From: NaphS2 sp964588535
GTDB taxonomy: Bacteria; Desulfobacterota; DSM-4660; Desulfatiglandales; Desulfatiglandaceae
Length of the DNA stretch: 64,000 bases
Reading direction: 5' to 3'
Assembly (NCBI GenBank): GCA_964588535.1
Contig: CAZPQA010000002.1
Location: forward strand, 41,621 to 105,620
The notes under the pieces are model-generated. The model did not search any database and was not told where the DNA came from. It saw only the letters and a program-made list of their open reading frames with translations. The first letter of the stretch is position 1; every line of letters begins with the position of its first letter. This document shows, piece by piece, positions 36,142-45,150 of the stretch. The position numbers and the translations under genes were made by a program.

Positions 36142-39100
36142 TCAAGCTAAGACATCAATTTCAACCATCACTCCGATGACCGGGTAGTGGATGTAACACG
36201 AAGCAGATGCGCCCTCATATTTGGCCTCTAGAATTTCACGATATGCCTTGAGCTGGCCGAAAAATTCAGAGGCCTTTCTGGCAGCCTCTTTTTTGTTGCC
36301 TGCAAAGGTCTTGTGATCAATAATTGCAAACCGATTCCCATCCTCAAGTGTCAGGTCGGAGAACCCTGAAACAATTGTGCCTTCAGGGAGACTTTGGCTC
36401 ATGGGCCATTCTCTTCTCCAGACGGCATTGGGATAATGTTCTTCGGCCCAGTTTCTCAGGCTATGTGAAGCTTGAACCAGATGACCCGGATCAATGGTGC
36501 CGATTAGTTGCCAGCGCTGAACGATGCCTGTAGCCAGATCCAGCCTCTGCTGCTCATCATATTCCGGGCGGTCTGCTGCAAAAAAGGCGTGAAAGGCATT
36601 ACCCACCACATCCATATCCGGGTTGCCGGTAATGGGTGTCCGCTCTCCGATCTGATCGATTCGAATTACTTCCCCACTGTCCTCCATGGAAGACGGCGTG
36701 AGTCTTGCCGGTGGATGTTCAATGGTTTTATCGGGAACAGCGTAATCGGTTCCAGGTGATGCTGATGTGGGTTCAGCATCAACCGGCGAAAGGTTTCGGG
36801 TTTGAACATGGATCTGCTTGCCCGCCCATTTGGCCTTACCCTCCTTTGGTTCTGAGAGCAGCCAGTTTTCCTTTTCATCTGTTAGAAGTCCGAGGATTCC
36901 GCCCGCAAATTCCTTTTTTCGCCCCGCTAGGATCAAACTGTCCCTTGCACGGGTCCATCCTACATAGAGGACCCGCAACTCCTGCCGTTCATGCTGACGC
37001 ACGATGTCCTCATTTGAAGGATGTTGCCGCATTCTGTGTTGAAAGAGGGTATCTTTGTTTTTTGGATGATAAGGGAACAACCAGTAACGAAGCCATCGGT
37101 CTGAAAGGGGATTCTGCATGTTGAACGGCTTATCGTGCATCACCCTTACCCCGAGTGGATTCGCATCAAATGTCTTTCCAATTTCACTCATGATGGTAAC
37201 TGGCCATTCAAGACCTTTTGCTGAGTGAAGGGTTACCACCGTGACCGCGTCATCTCCAGCCAGAAGGGCCTGGGTGTCTTCGTTATTGCCGGCCATTTCG
37301 TTCAGATGGGCAATCAGGCCTGCGGGCGTGCATCCAATACCCTCGGCGGAGGAGGAATCGATGTATTTCACCGCATGGGCCATCAAAGCATCCAGATTCG
37401 CCAGGCGGGTGACAGCATCCCCCCAGGAAAGACAGAGTTCACGAATGCGGGTAATCCGGTAAACAGCATCAAGGGTTTGGTGCACACCACTGTCAGGATT
37501 TTCTCCTGCTGTTTCGACAATGGCCGCAGCTTCGGGCAGTGCGCTGAATGCGGATGGGTTTTCAAGCAAATCCTGTAACCACCGGTCCGGTTTCCCAGGA
37601 TAATGAATGATCCGGGCCAGCTCGGCCGCAGCAAGGGTATCTTCGCGATCGACCCACAACCTGAGACCGGCCATTATTGTCCTGATCTCCGGTGTGGAGA
37701 GAAGTCCCGTTCTAGGCAGAATGGCTCTAATGTTGATGCTTTCAAGTGCTTCGGCCACCTTTTCGCAGAATTTGTTGGTTCGACAGAGGATGCCGATATC
37801 TCCTGCTTTCATCCTCCTGATTACCCCGCTTTCAGGAACCCTGACTTTTGCCTTTGTGTTCCGAAGCAGGGTTTGAACACCACCCGCAATGGCTGAAGCA
37901 TCCAGATCTTTATTACTGCTGTCCAGTTCCCACCATTCCATGAAGTGACCCAGTTCAGGAGGGTCCGAATTTATGGCGGGCTTTAACCTCACCCTTTCCT
38001 TTGGAATACCGTGAGGCTTAAAGGCGCGAACAAATATTTCCGAAGTAATGCGTACCAAGGGAGGGCGGCTTCGCCAGGATTTGTCCAGGGTTTCGGGGGA
38101 ACGGTCCTTATTTTTGGACTGTTTCTCAAAAATATTTTCAATGCACGCATCCATCAAGGCCGGATCGGTTCCTCGAAAACCGTAAATAGATTGTTTCTGA
38201 TCACCAACCCAGACGGTTTCTTTAGAAAGTGACGCCAATTTTAGAAGGATGGCCAACTGAATGGGGCTGGTGTCCTGAAATTCATCAACGAGCAGGAGAT
38301 CTATGCTTCCTTTCAGGTGTTCTTGAACAGCCGGTTCGTCTAAAAGCGCCAGTGCCAGAACTTCCTGATCTGAGAAATCCATCACGCCCCAAATCCGTTT
38401 GTGCTCCTGATATGCATTCAAGGTCCCGATGGCCGTATCAAACACCAGCGTTACCGCTTCAACCAGATCCTTCTTTAATTGCGGGTGTCTGTCATGGAGT
38501 AAGGCAACCTGTTTCAGTATCTCAACGTGTTCCGCTGATTTTTTGCCCACCTTCAGACGGTTCAATCGCAACCACTCAGCCCAGGTCAATGTTCGTCCCT
38601 GCCGAAGCATATTGAGGCAAGCAGTCGCCTTTTGAAGGGCACCAGCGGTAACTTTGGTGGTGTCCTCTTCCGTATCCACATGATTGATAAAGTCATCAAG
38701 TGCGGATTCCAGTTCCCGGTCTAGATTTCGTTCTTTTCCAAGCGGTTTGCTCAGTAATCCCAATATGCTCTCGGTACTTATCTTTTTGGACGCTTCAAGC
38801 GCTTTGGTATCCAAAGCATTATAGCGGGCCAGCTTGATGACCGATTCCACGGCGTCAACCCACTCAAAAGCTTCAAGTCGGCTTTTAAGATCTGTAAATC
38901 GACTGGAAATACCGCCCGTCATCACTGAAGACATGGCGCGTTTTAACTCACGTTTTGCGGCGGTTTCGTCCAGGACCATGGTTTCGGGAAAAAGCCCTTT
39001 TTCAAACACAAAGTCCATTACCAGCCCGCTGCAGATGGAATTAACGGTGCCCAGGCGGGCTGCGGCCAATCGGTTGGCTTCACCTGTCAACCCTTCTTTA

Positions 39101-39276
39101 ATAAGCCGTTGCCGAACCCGTTCCTGCAGTTCTGCGGCTGCTTTTTTGGTGAAAGTGGTGGCGATCACCGCTTCCGGTCGGACTTTCTTGGAAGCGATTT
39201 TTTCCTGAAGGAGGGTGGATAACCGATAGGTCTTGCCGCTACCGGCACTGGCGGTAATGATGTGAATGTTTGTCAT
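36142..39276 (-). CDS. addA: AddA-like UvrD-family helicase-nuclease
   Basis: A 1044-residue SF1A helicase. Walker A is ASAGSGKTYRL (K15), Walker B LLVDEFQDTSP, motif III VGDQKQSIYGFRG, and motif V TVVTLHSAKGLEWPVTIMSE. The C-terminal nuclease core is VSGFSDLTLEDGNRFAIIDHKTF (D...D-x-K). Together with the gene upstream it should form an AddAB-type double-strand-end resection enzyme for recombination and phage-DNA degradation. It is shorter than typical AddA. The gap to the partner gene is 27 nt. Confidence 0.88.
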   Translation of the reverse strand: MTNIHIITASAGSGKTYRLSTLLQEKIASKKVRPEAVIATTFTKKAAAELQERVRQRLIKEGLTGEANRLAAARLGTVNSICSGLVMDFVFEKGLFPETMVLDETAAKRELKRAMSSVMTGGISSRFTDLKSRLEAFEWVDAVESVIKLARYNALDTKALEASKKISTESILGLLSKPLGKERNLDRELESALDDFINHVDTEEDTTKVTAGALQKATACLNMLRQGRTLTWAEWLRLNRLKVGKKSAEHVEILKQVALLHDRHPQLKKDLVEAVTLVFDTAIGTLNAYQEHKRIWGVMDFSDQEVLALALLDEPAVQEHLKGSIDLLLVDEFQDTSPIQLAILLKLASLSKETVWVGDQKQSIYGFRGTDPALMDACIENIFEKQSKNKDRSPETLDKSWRSRPPLVRITSEIFVRAFKPHGIPKERVRLKPAINSDPPELGHFMEWWELDSSNKDLDASAIAGGVQTLLRNTKAKVRVPESGVIRRMKAGDIGILCRTNKFCEKVAEALESINIRAILPRTGLLSTPEIRTIMAGLRLWVDREDTLAAAELARIIHYPGKPDRWLQDLLENPSAFSALPEAAAIVETAGENPDSGVHQTLDAVYRITRIRELCLSWGDAVTRLANLDALMAHAVKYIDSSSAEGIGCTPAGLIAHLNEMAGNNEDTQALLAGDDAVTVVTLHSAKGLEWPVTIMSEIGKTFDANPLGVRVMHDKPFNMQNPLSDRWLRYWLFPYHPKNKDTLFQHRMRQHPSNEDIVRQHERQELRVLYVGWTRARDSLILAGRKKEFAGGILGLLTDEKENWLLSEPKEGKAKWAGKQIHVQTRNLSPVDAEPTSASPGTDYAVPDKTIEHPPARLTPSSMEDSGEVIRIDQIGERTPITGNPDMDVVGNAFHAFFAADRPEYDEQQRLDLATGIVQRWQLIGTIDPGHLVQASHSLRNWAEEHYPNAVWRREWPMSQSLPEGTIVSGFSDLTLEDGNRFAIIDHKTFAGNKKEAARKASEFFGQLKAYREILEAKYEGASASCYIHYPVIGVMVEIDVLA

Positions 39277-39303
39277 GACGCCTCTTTCAGATATTTCGGT
39301 CGA

Positions 39304-41889
39304 TTAAGCACTGAAGGCCTGCCCACAAAGTACGGAAAGGTCACAAAAATTGCATGGTTCCAGGAAAATCCGGTCATCCGCCAATTCACTTTTGGGTGGG
39401 CCGTCCGGATCATTTCCACAGGCTTTGACCTTCCCCTTGTCTAACTCCGCCCAGATTTGCTTGAAGCTGTTTTTGAAAGCGTTCCAGGTTTCTTTCGGTG
39501 TGGGGCCTTCAATCACATGGGCATCCGGAAAAGCTTCCGGATCAACCGTTATCAGATGCCCGGCTTTCAGCATCAGGTAGGCCACAGGCGGAAATGCCGC
39601 AGCTTCTTTTTCACGAACCAGATGACCATAAACGGCCAGTTGCAGTCCGACACCTGAAGCCAGTTCACCGTGCCTATATTTTACACCGCCCCGCTTAAAA
39701 TCAATGACGGCTCCTGATTCCTGCAATACCAGATCAGGGCGACCTTCAATCTCGATACCGATGGAGCGGACTTTAAGGCTGTATTCTTCTTCAACGGAAC
39801 GTAGGGTGAACCCTCCGCTCTCAAGCATTCGAAAAAGTTCCAGCGTAGCTGTTTTCACAGACCGTTTCACTTCAGCCCTTAGATCATCAAACCCGGGCTG
39901 AAAAAAGGAAGCGGCCAATCGTGGGCCTTCAGTGTCAAAAATGGACAGGGCCTTTTTTACGGCGGTGTCGGGCTTTTTGATATTCTGGAGCAGAAACCGA
40001 AGCAGAACCCGACGCAGAATTTCATGTATCAGCCACCCTTCAAGGTTTTCAGGGGAATCTAAAGTAGCGGTGGTGCCACCCCAGACATTACCCAGATATT
40101 GAACCACCCATTTGAAGGGACAGGAAACGAGGCTGGCAAGGCTATTGGGGGACTCCTGCGTCCTCTTGGAAATCAAGAGAGGCCCCACTTTCCATTCCGC
40201 CACCGGTTCGGGAAGTGCTTTAAAATCCCGCTTTTTCTTTGCCGGACTTCGTTTGAAAATGAGTGTTTCCCGTTCCAGTTCTTTCAGCCTGGAGCTGTCT
40301 TTGACTTTTCCAGCCAATTCATCCCAGAGGGGATGCGGGTATTGGGCTTCACCGTCGAGGCCTTGTCGGGGACAGACCAGTATCAGATTTTTGTCGGCAA
40401 ACATGAGAGGGCGTTGCCATCTCTCTGCGGCCCAAATGGCCTCATCTCCAGGGGTCGGAAGCAAGACGCCTTCTTTTCGAAGCGCTCCACGCTCCTGCGC
40501 GGTCAGCAGGTCCGAAGTTATGCTGGGTGCCGTAGCCCGATTGAAAGACCACCAGATCACCTTCTCGGCTTCTCCTGCAATACACTCAGGTGCCCCTACC
40601 GTTGCCGGACCCGCCTGCGCTTCATAAAGAGGCACAGTTCCGCTTCCTTCAGTGATATCATGAAGCATACGGCGGGTCTGGGGGGCGGTAAAATGGGTGA
40701 GCCCTGAAAGTTCAACGATTCGCTGGCAGTTTTCCAACTGCGATGTCAGAGCCTGCCATTGATGACCGGGTTCATCTTTCGGCATTCTTCCCATGGTCCA
40801 CGATCTTAAAAGATCGATACGGGCTTTGATTTCGGTCACCGGGTATCGATTGCCCGTAAAAACCGAGGCGAAGATGGTGTTGATCCTCTTTTTGAGCCGT
40901 TTGCGGTCGCGCTCATTTTCAATTGCATCAAGACCCTCTTTAAGCGTCGAATTCCATTCATCAGAGCCCACAGCAGGGTATTTCTGGAGCGCACGGGAAA
41001 GCCTGCGGGCGATCCCCCGTGGGACCGGACTGATGGGCAGTATGAGCAGTTCGAGAGCCCGCTGCGGGTCCGGCGGGTTCCAGCCCATGGCAAGGGTGAG
41101 GGGAAGGATTTGCAACAAGGCATTATCAAAAACGGGGATACCGGCCCCCGTTGTGGGTAGGCCGAAACGATAAAGCGCTTGATCCAGAATACTGTCGGGA
41201 CCGATGATAACGGTTTTGTCCGTTTGCCTTCCCGTGGAAAGCCATGCAGCGATTTCGTTGGCCGCCGTGCCGCAGGTGGCGGGTCTCAGCAACTGAATCG
41301 AGCCATCTCCTTCGGGTTTGAATGACGATTTTGTGCACGCTGCCAGATCGCCCGCGGATTTAACGGCTTTTAGCTTTTCTTCAATTATCTTTGTGCCGGT
41401 CTTTTTTAGAGACCGAATTGCCGTTTGTAAAACGGAAGGGAAACGATCGGGTGGTTCCAAAAGGGTCAGTTGTTGAACGGCGTTATTGATGGACATGAGC
41501 GTTTCTGCCACCATCAGAAGACGGTCCGGAAATCCAGGAGATGCTCTTTCGGTAACTCCCGCAAGGTCTCCCAGCCTCTCGCTGACCGGCTGGAAACGCC
41601 AGCCGTACATTCTTAGCTGATCCCGCCAGTCCAGGACTCTTTTGGCGGTGCCGAAAGGGTCCACTTGCGCGGATCGGCTCCAAAATCCTGATACAGCGCG
41701 AATAGTTGAAACCAGTTCCGCGGCCCGCAAGGCGTTTGGGACAGGTGGACCACTCAGACCGGTCATGGTTTCAAGCAGGCCCAGCAAGCCGGATGGGCCG
41801 ACCCAGATTTCCCCGGAAACAGCATTTCTATCCTGCAGGGGACCGGGCCAGTACCCACTATCAAAAGAGGGATCGAATGTGATTTTCAT
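39304..41889 (-). CDS. addB: AddB-like PD-(D/E)XK nuclease subunit
   Basis: About 861 residues from ATG at 41889 (MKITFDPSFDSGYWPG, typical opening); an ATG at 41913 adds eight residues. The N-terminal helicase-like part has no active Walker A. The C-terminal nuclease (GRPDLVLQESGAVIDFKRG) has D...D-x-K. One early cysteine (LVSCPFKWV) and C-terminal CNFCDLSVLC are placed for the 4Fe-4S cluster of AddB nucleases. Partner of the AddA-like gene. Confidence 0.85.
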   Translation of the reverse strand: MKITFDPSFDSGYWPGPLQDRNAVSGEIWVGPSGLLGLLETMTGLSGPPVPNALRAAELVSTIRAVSGFWSRSAQVDPFGTAKRVLDWRDQLRMYGWRFQPVSERLGDLAGVTERASPGFPDRLLMVAETLMSINNAVQQLTLLEPPDRFPSVLQTAIRSLKKTGTKIIEEKLKAVKSAGDLAACTKSSFKPEGDGSIQLLRPATCGTAANEIAAWLSTGRQTDKTVIIGPDSILDQALYRFGLPTTGAGIPVFDNALLQILPLTLAMGWNPPDPQRALELLILPISPVPRGIARRLSRALQKYPAVGSDEWNSTLKEGLDAIENERDRKRLKKRINTIFASVFTGNRYPVTEIKARIDLLRSWTMGRMPKDEPGHQWQALTSQLENCQRIVELSGLTHFTAPQTRRMLHDITEGSGTVPLYEAQAGPATVGAPECIAGEAEKVIWWSFNRATAPSITSDLLTAQERGALRKEGVLLPTPGDEAIWAAERWQRPLMFADKNLILVCPRQGLDGEAQYPHPLWDELAGKVKDSSRLKELERETLIFKRSPAKKKRDFKALPEPVAEWKVGPLLISKRTQESPNSLASLVSCPFKWVVQYLGNVWGGTTATLDSPENLEGWLIHEILRRVLLRFLLQNIKKPDTAVKKALSIFDTEGPRLAASFFQPGFDDLRAEVKRSVKTATLELFRMLESGGFTLRSVEEEYSLKVRSIGIEIEGRPDLVLQESGAVIDFKRGGVKYRHGELASGVGLQLAVYGHLVREKEAAAFPPVAYLMLKAGHLITVDPEAFPDAHVIEGPTPKETWNAFKNSFKQIWAELDKGKVKACGNDPDGPPKSELADDRIFLEPCNFCDLSVLCGQAFSA

Positions 41890-41985
41890 GGTATCTCGTC
41901 TATTATCGATCATGGGGTAATTTTATCACTAAGCACTAAATACGAAATCACTGCTTTTGTCAATATTTGTTTGCGCTAAATCCTT

Positions 41986-42204
41986 CTATTTTGTGTCCCT
42001 TTTATATGGAGAAGTTTTCTGGTTCAGTTCCTTATCATTGTCAATGCCTTTTTCTGATTCCTGACCGGAAGCTCTTTTCTGAGGCAGGTTTCCTGTGAAA
42101 GATCGGCTCTTTAAATAATCAGGAGGCTCGTCAATGGTCCTTAGAATCTCGGGTTCGTATTCGTAGACGATCATTTTCTTGTGCTTCCCATAAATCTTTA
42201 ACAA
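41986..42204 (-). CDS. Small hypothetical ORF
   Basis: Seventy-two residues, charged, starting at a TTG (MLKIYGKHKKMIVYEYEPEIL). No family recognised and no good ribosome binding site, so it may not be a gene. Confidence 0.25.
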   Translation of the reverse strand: MLKIYGKHKKMIVYEYEPEILRTIDEPPDYLKSRSFTGNLPQKRASGQESEKGIDNDKELNQKTSPYKRDTK

Positions 42205-42258
42205 TCTGCCTGACGTTCACCTATCTATCCCCCATACCGTTTTCATGATACCCTTGGG

Positions 42259-42375
42259 GTGTGTCATTTTTTTTGGCCGCATTAAACCGAAAATTTCAAA
42301 AAAGTCCAAATTTGTGAATGGCGGGGTAAATGTGAGGCCATATTTCTGAAAGAACTATGACCTGAAATGACACAC
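42259..42375. repeat. 117-bp element bounded by 11-bp inverted repeats
   Basis: GTGTGTCATTT (42259-42269) and AAATGACACAC (42365-42375) are exact inverted repeats enclosing 95 nt of non-coding AT-rich DNA. It could be a MITE-like or IS-end remnant. No clear target-site duplication was found. Confidence 0.45.
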
Positions 42376-42438
42376 TTCCCGTTTATAAATGTTTACGTGA
42401 TATAGAGAAAACGCTTGGATGTCAGGGCAGAATATTTA

Positions 42439-43503
42439 TCATGCCCGTATTTCAGCGGCCTCGTCATCGGCGTCTAATATCGCCTGCTGTCTGAACCCTT
42501 GAACTTCAACTATGTTGGCAATGTCTGTGAACAATTTTTCCAAGTCTTCTTCAGTATAATCTGCAACTCTGAACCAGCGAAAATCGATACAATTATGATC
42601 ATCACCTTCCAGCAGGTCAACATCTTCTAGCTTTTCCAACGGAAAAGCTGAAGGTAGAGACAGCTTAGGATAGCTGTCGTAAACGTTGAGTTCGAAAACC
42701 TCTTCAGCCTGATCATTAATGGCGATATTGAACAAGTACGAGGCACCGGGTCTTCTGGAAATGTGCCACTTTGACTTCAGTCTCAGTTGAGCCATCAACA
42801 GATTCATGAAATCAATTTTGTTGGGATCCCGAGAGTACTTTCTGTCTCGTATTTCCTCGCGCTTTGCAGCGATCTGAGCCCGTATATTGGGGGGTGGCAG
42901 TATCTGTTCAAAAGCGATTTGATAGTGGCCGTGGGAAACCGGGAAGAGCTGATACCGCCAACATTCGATGATATAGAGGAGAGCTTCAGAGGAGTTGTTC
43001 AGATATTCGACAATAGAGAGCGCCGTCGGTGAGAAGTCCTCGCCAACCAAAATGATGATCTGGGATTCGTTCACTTTGGTCTCCGCTTTAATGCTTGAAT
43101 TAATGAGTTTTATTGCGTCCTCAGTCGTTGTCACGTTGGCTTCGATGTGTCCGCTTCGAACGTGGGAGAGGAACTTCTCACTAAGGCCCTGCATATCGTA
43201 TTTTGAATATTCAGACGTGTACCCCAGAGCTTGGATGACAGCTGCTTCAGAGACTTCTCCCTGTTTTAACTCACACACGATGAGATCACCGTTATTGTCC
43301 ACACCGATGAGGTCTGACCTCTGCTCGGAATTTAAATAGTCCTGTTTTGCAATCCATATGACATTCCTTGCAAATATGTCTTTGTCATATTTCATCACCC
43401 ATGATTCGAGATCTCTTGGTTCGTTGAATCCTTGAGATGCTAAATTTGCTACTTCAATTTTCTTAAGAGATTTTGTTTCCTCTTCTATCTTGAATAGATG
43501 CAT
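42439..43503 (-). CDS. NucS/DUF91-like predicted endonuclease
   Basis: A 354-residue protein. RSDLIGVDNNGDLIVCELKQGEVSEAAVIQALGY (about residues 62-95) has the D and E-x-K spacing of PD-(D/E)XK nucleases with a downstream Gln-rich helix, as in NucS/RecB-like endonucleases. The C-terminal third (WHISRRPGASYLF..FRWFRVADYTEEDLEKLF) is unrecognised. AGGAGAC precedes the ATG. It lies between the AddAB genes and the ClpP/AAA operon; a defence role is inferred. Confidence 0.65.
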   Translation of the reverse strand: MHLFKIEEETKSLKKIEVANLASQGFNEPRDLESWVMKYDKDIFARNVIWIAKQDYLNSEQRSDLIGVDNNGDLIVCELKQGEVSEAAVIQALGYTSEYSKYDMQGLSEKFLSHVRSGHIEANVTTTEDAIKLINSSIKAETKVNESQIIILVGEDFSPTALSIVEYLNNSSEALLYIIECWRYQLFPVSHGHYQIAFEQILPPPNIRAQIAAKREEIRDRKYSRDPNKIDFMNLLMAQLRLKSKWHISRRPGASYLFNIAINDQAEEVFELNVYDSYPKLSLPSAFPLEKLEDVDLLEGDDHNCIDFRWFRVADYTEEDLEKLFTDIANIVEVQGFRQQAILDADDEAAEIRA

Positions 43504-43589
43504 ATGGTACGTCTCCTTTCATTATACGAAAAACAAAACAAATATTGCTTAATCTCCAGCGTGGCCCACCAAGAAATGGTCACCACCCA

Positions 43590-44084
43590 TCACTCATTGC
43601 TGACCCCAATTCCCAAATTTTTACAAAGCCATCCACCAACATGTATCTCCACGCCCGGCAAGTTATCCGGAAAAAACGAGGACCAGTTTTTAGGTCGCTT
43701 GTAGTCTCGATCAGATGAATCAGAAGGATCATATTCCACCACTTTCAGTCCGGCGGGTTCGAACAGTTTCATGTCTAAGAATGTCCGCAATCTCTCGAAA
43801 CCATTCGCGCTCAGGCCTCTCTGAACCTTCCTGTCTTTCCGGGTAAAGAAAAGGGCGTGAAACTCCATACCTGCACCCGATCCATCATCGTTATAAAGTT
43901 CATATAACAGAATCTGTATGGTGAAAAAGGAATTTTCAAAAAGGCGATCACTTTTCGCAAAGAAGTTCTTGAAGACCGGATCATCGTCCTCAATAAATAT
44001 TTCCTCAAACCCTATGGCCTTGAGCCTATCTTTAAGGCTTTCGGCGGCCTCTTTAATGGGGATGTGATGACATTTTGGCTCCAC
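43590..44084 (-). CDS. Hypothetical protein
   Basis: A 164-residue soluble protein with GTG start at 44084 after AGGAGAGA. It has no recognised domain (LRTFLDMKLFEPAGLKVVEYDPSD, GVEIHVGGWLCKNLG). It lies downstream of the small secreted protein; no other information. Confidence 0.55.
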   Translation of the reverse strand: MEPKCHHIPIKEAAESLKDRLKAIGFEEIFIEDDDPVFKNFFAKSDRLFENSFFTIQILLYELYNDDGSGAGMEFHALFFTRKDRKVQRGLSANGFERLRTFLDMKLFEPAGLKVVEYDPSDSSDRDYKRPKNWSSFFPDNLPGVEIHVGGWLCKNLGIGVSNE

Positions 44085-44114
44085 AGGTCTCTCCTATCGT
44101 AGGTTGCATTCCTT

Positions 44115-44459
44115 TTATTCGTATTTCCAAAAACCAGGAACCCATACCCGGCAACAATCGGGCGGTACAAAATTACCCCAAAAATTGTAATACCCTTCTG
44201 AGCATCGTAATTGTAAACTTCCCGGAACCCAGACTTTTCGAAAATACCGTTGTCCTTTACAAGGACCCGCTGGGTAGGCCCTATCCGGACAATAACCGGA
44301 ACGATCAGGTGGAGGCTGACAACAATTATATCGTGTAGCTGCTCGGTCCAATACAAACCCTGCCACGAAACCCCCTAAAAAATAATTCAACCCGTTAGCG
44401 TATGAACTACCCACAGTAGCAAAAAATAATACCAATGTTAGCACTATTCTTCTTAACAT
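44115..44459 (-). CDS. Small secreted protein with cysteine-rich, WVPG-repeat region
   Basis: About 114 residues from ATG 44459, which follows GGAGG. A clear signal peptide (MLRRIVLTLVLFFATVGSSYA) is followed by a glycine-rich segment and two Y/W-V-P-G repeats (KVWVPGSLQL, RVWVPGFWKYE) with seven cysteines. It is like small periplasmic proteins of unknown function that carry WVPGHW motifs. Confidence 0.72.
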   Translation of the reverse strand: MLRRIVLTLVLFFATVGSSYANGLNYFLGGFVAGFVLDRAATRYNCCQPPPDRSGYCPDRAYPAGPCKGQRYFRKVWVPGSLQLRCSEGYYNFWGNFVPPDCCRVWVPGFWKYE

Positions 44460-44540
44460 ATAACCTCCATAATAAGAACAGAGTTTCACCTGTTGTGATT
44501 GTCGCAGGAACCGCCAATGCTTTAACTGTAGAGGAGACAA

Positions 44541-44831
44541 TCAAAAAAGGCCCATTTTCACATAATGATCTTCATCCCTCGGGAAAGGGTGATCTCTTTC
44601 ATTCCAGCCTTCCTGTTTCAAATCGGAAATGATGTGCTGCCTTGCAACATTGCCAGCAGCTTCCCCAAACAGTTTTGTGGCTTCCTTGATTCCAGCTTGA
44701 TGGTGCCGAAACCGCCGGTGTTTCATGCCTATGCCTGGCGCCTTTTGAAATTCATCCAGCCATCTGTGGACCTCTTCATAAGGCTTTTCAAAAAGTAGTG
44801 TTGATTCCGTGCAATGCCCTTCAAATGTCAT
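44541..44831 (-). CDS. Small conserved protein of module 2 (DUF6915-like)
   Basis: A 96-residue protein (HRWLDEFQKA, HRRFRHHQAG, ARQHIISDL, HYVKMGLF). The histidine-rich pattern recalls a small family of uncharacterised proteins labelled DUF6915; recalled, not searched. ATG overlaps the stop of the 108-residue gene (ATGA), and GGGAGAAG precedes it. Last gene of the ClpP-like/AAA operon. May bind metal. Confidence 0.55.
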   Translation of the reverse strand: MTFEGHCTESTLLFEKPYEEVHRWLDEFQKAPGIGMKHRRFRHHQAGIKEATKLFGEAAGNVARQHIISDLKQEGWNERDHPFPRDEDHYVKMGLF

Positions 44832-45148
44832 TGCTTCTCCCTTAAATACCTGGACAAAATGGATTCAAAGGTATCCTGCTCAAGCAAATTCTCATACCTT
44901 CGGTTGGCATATTCTACAAACAGTGAAAAGGCATTCGGCAGGGTAGCAATCAGGTTCTCAAGATCTTTCACAGAATACTGGCTTGCCTCTTCAAGGATAA
45001 AGGGTTGAATGATCTTCTTTATTCCATTCAAATCCAAGCCTTTGCAAATCCCCTGATAATTGGCATGAGGTGATATGACTTCATAAACGTATGCCAGGCA
45101 TTCTTCCAGAGCCATCAAAAGGATTTGTTTTTTAGTGGAATCGTCCAT
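44828..45148 (-). CDS. Small helical protein of module 2
   Basis: About 106 residues from ATG 45148 (TTG 45154 is the alternative and overlaps the AAA stop). All-helical sequence (ILLMALEECLAYVYEVISPHA, VKDLENLIATLPNAFSLFVEYANRRYENLL). No family recognised. Tightly packed behind the AAA gene, so it could be an adaptor or regulator of it. Confidence 0.55.
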   Translation of the reverse strand: MDDSTKKQILLMALEECLAYVYEVISPHANYQGICKGLDLNGIKKIIQPFILEEASQYSVKDLENLIATLPNAFSLFVEYANRRYENLLEQDTFESILSRYLREKQ

Positions 45149-45150
45149 TA

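Noticed and set aside
35899..36150. Plus-strand ORF of 83 codons
   Set aside because: No ribosome binding site or recognisable domain, and it overlaps the end of addA.
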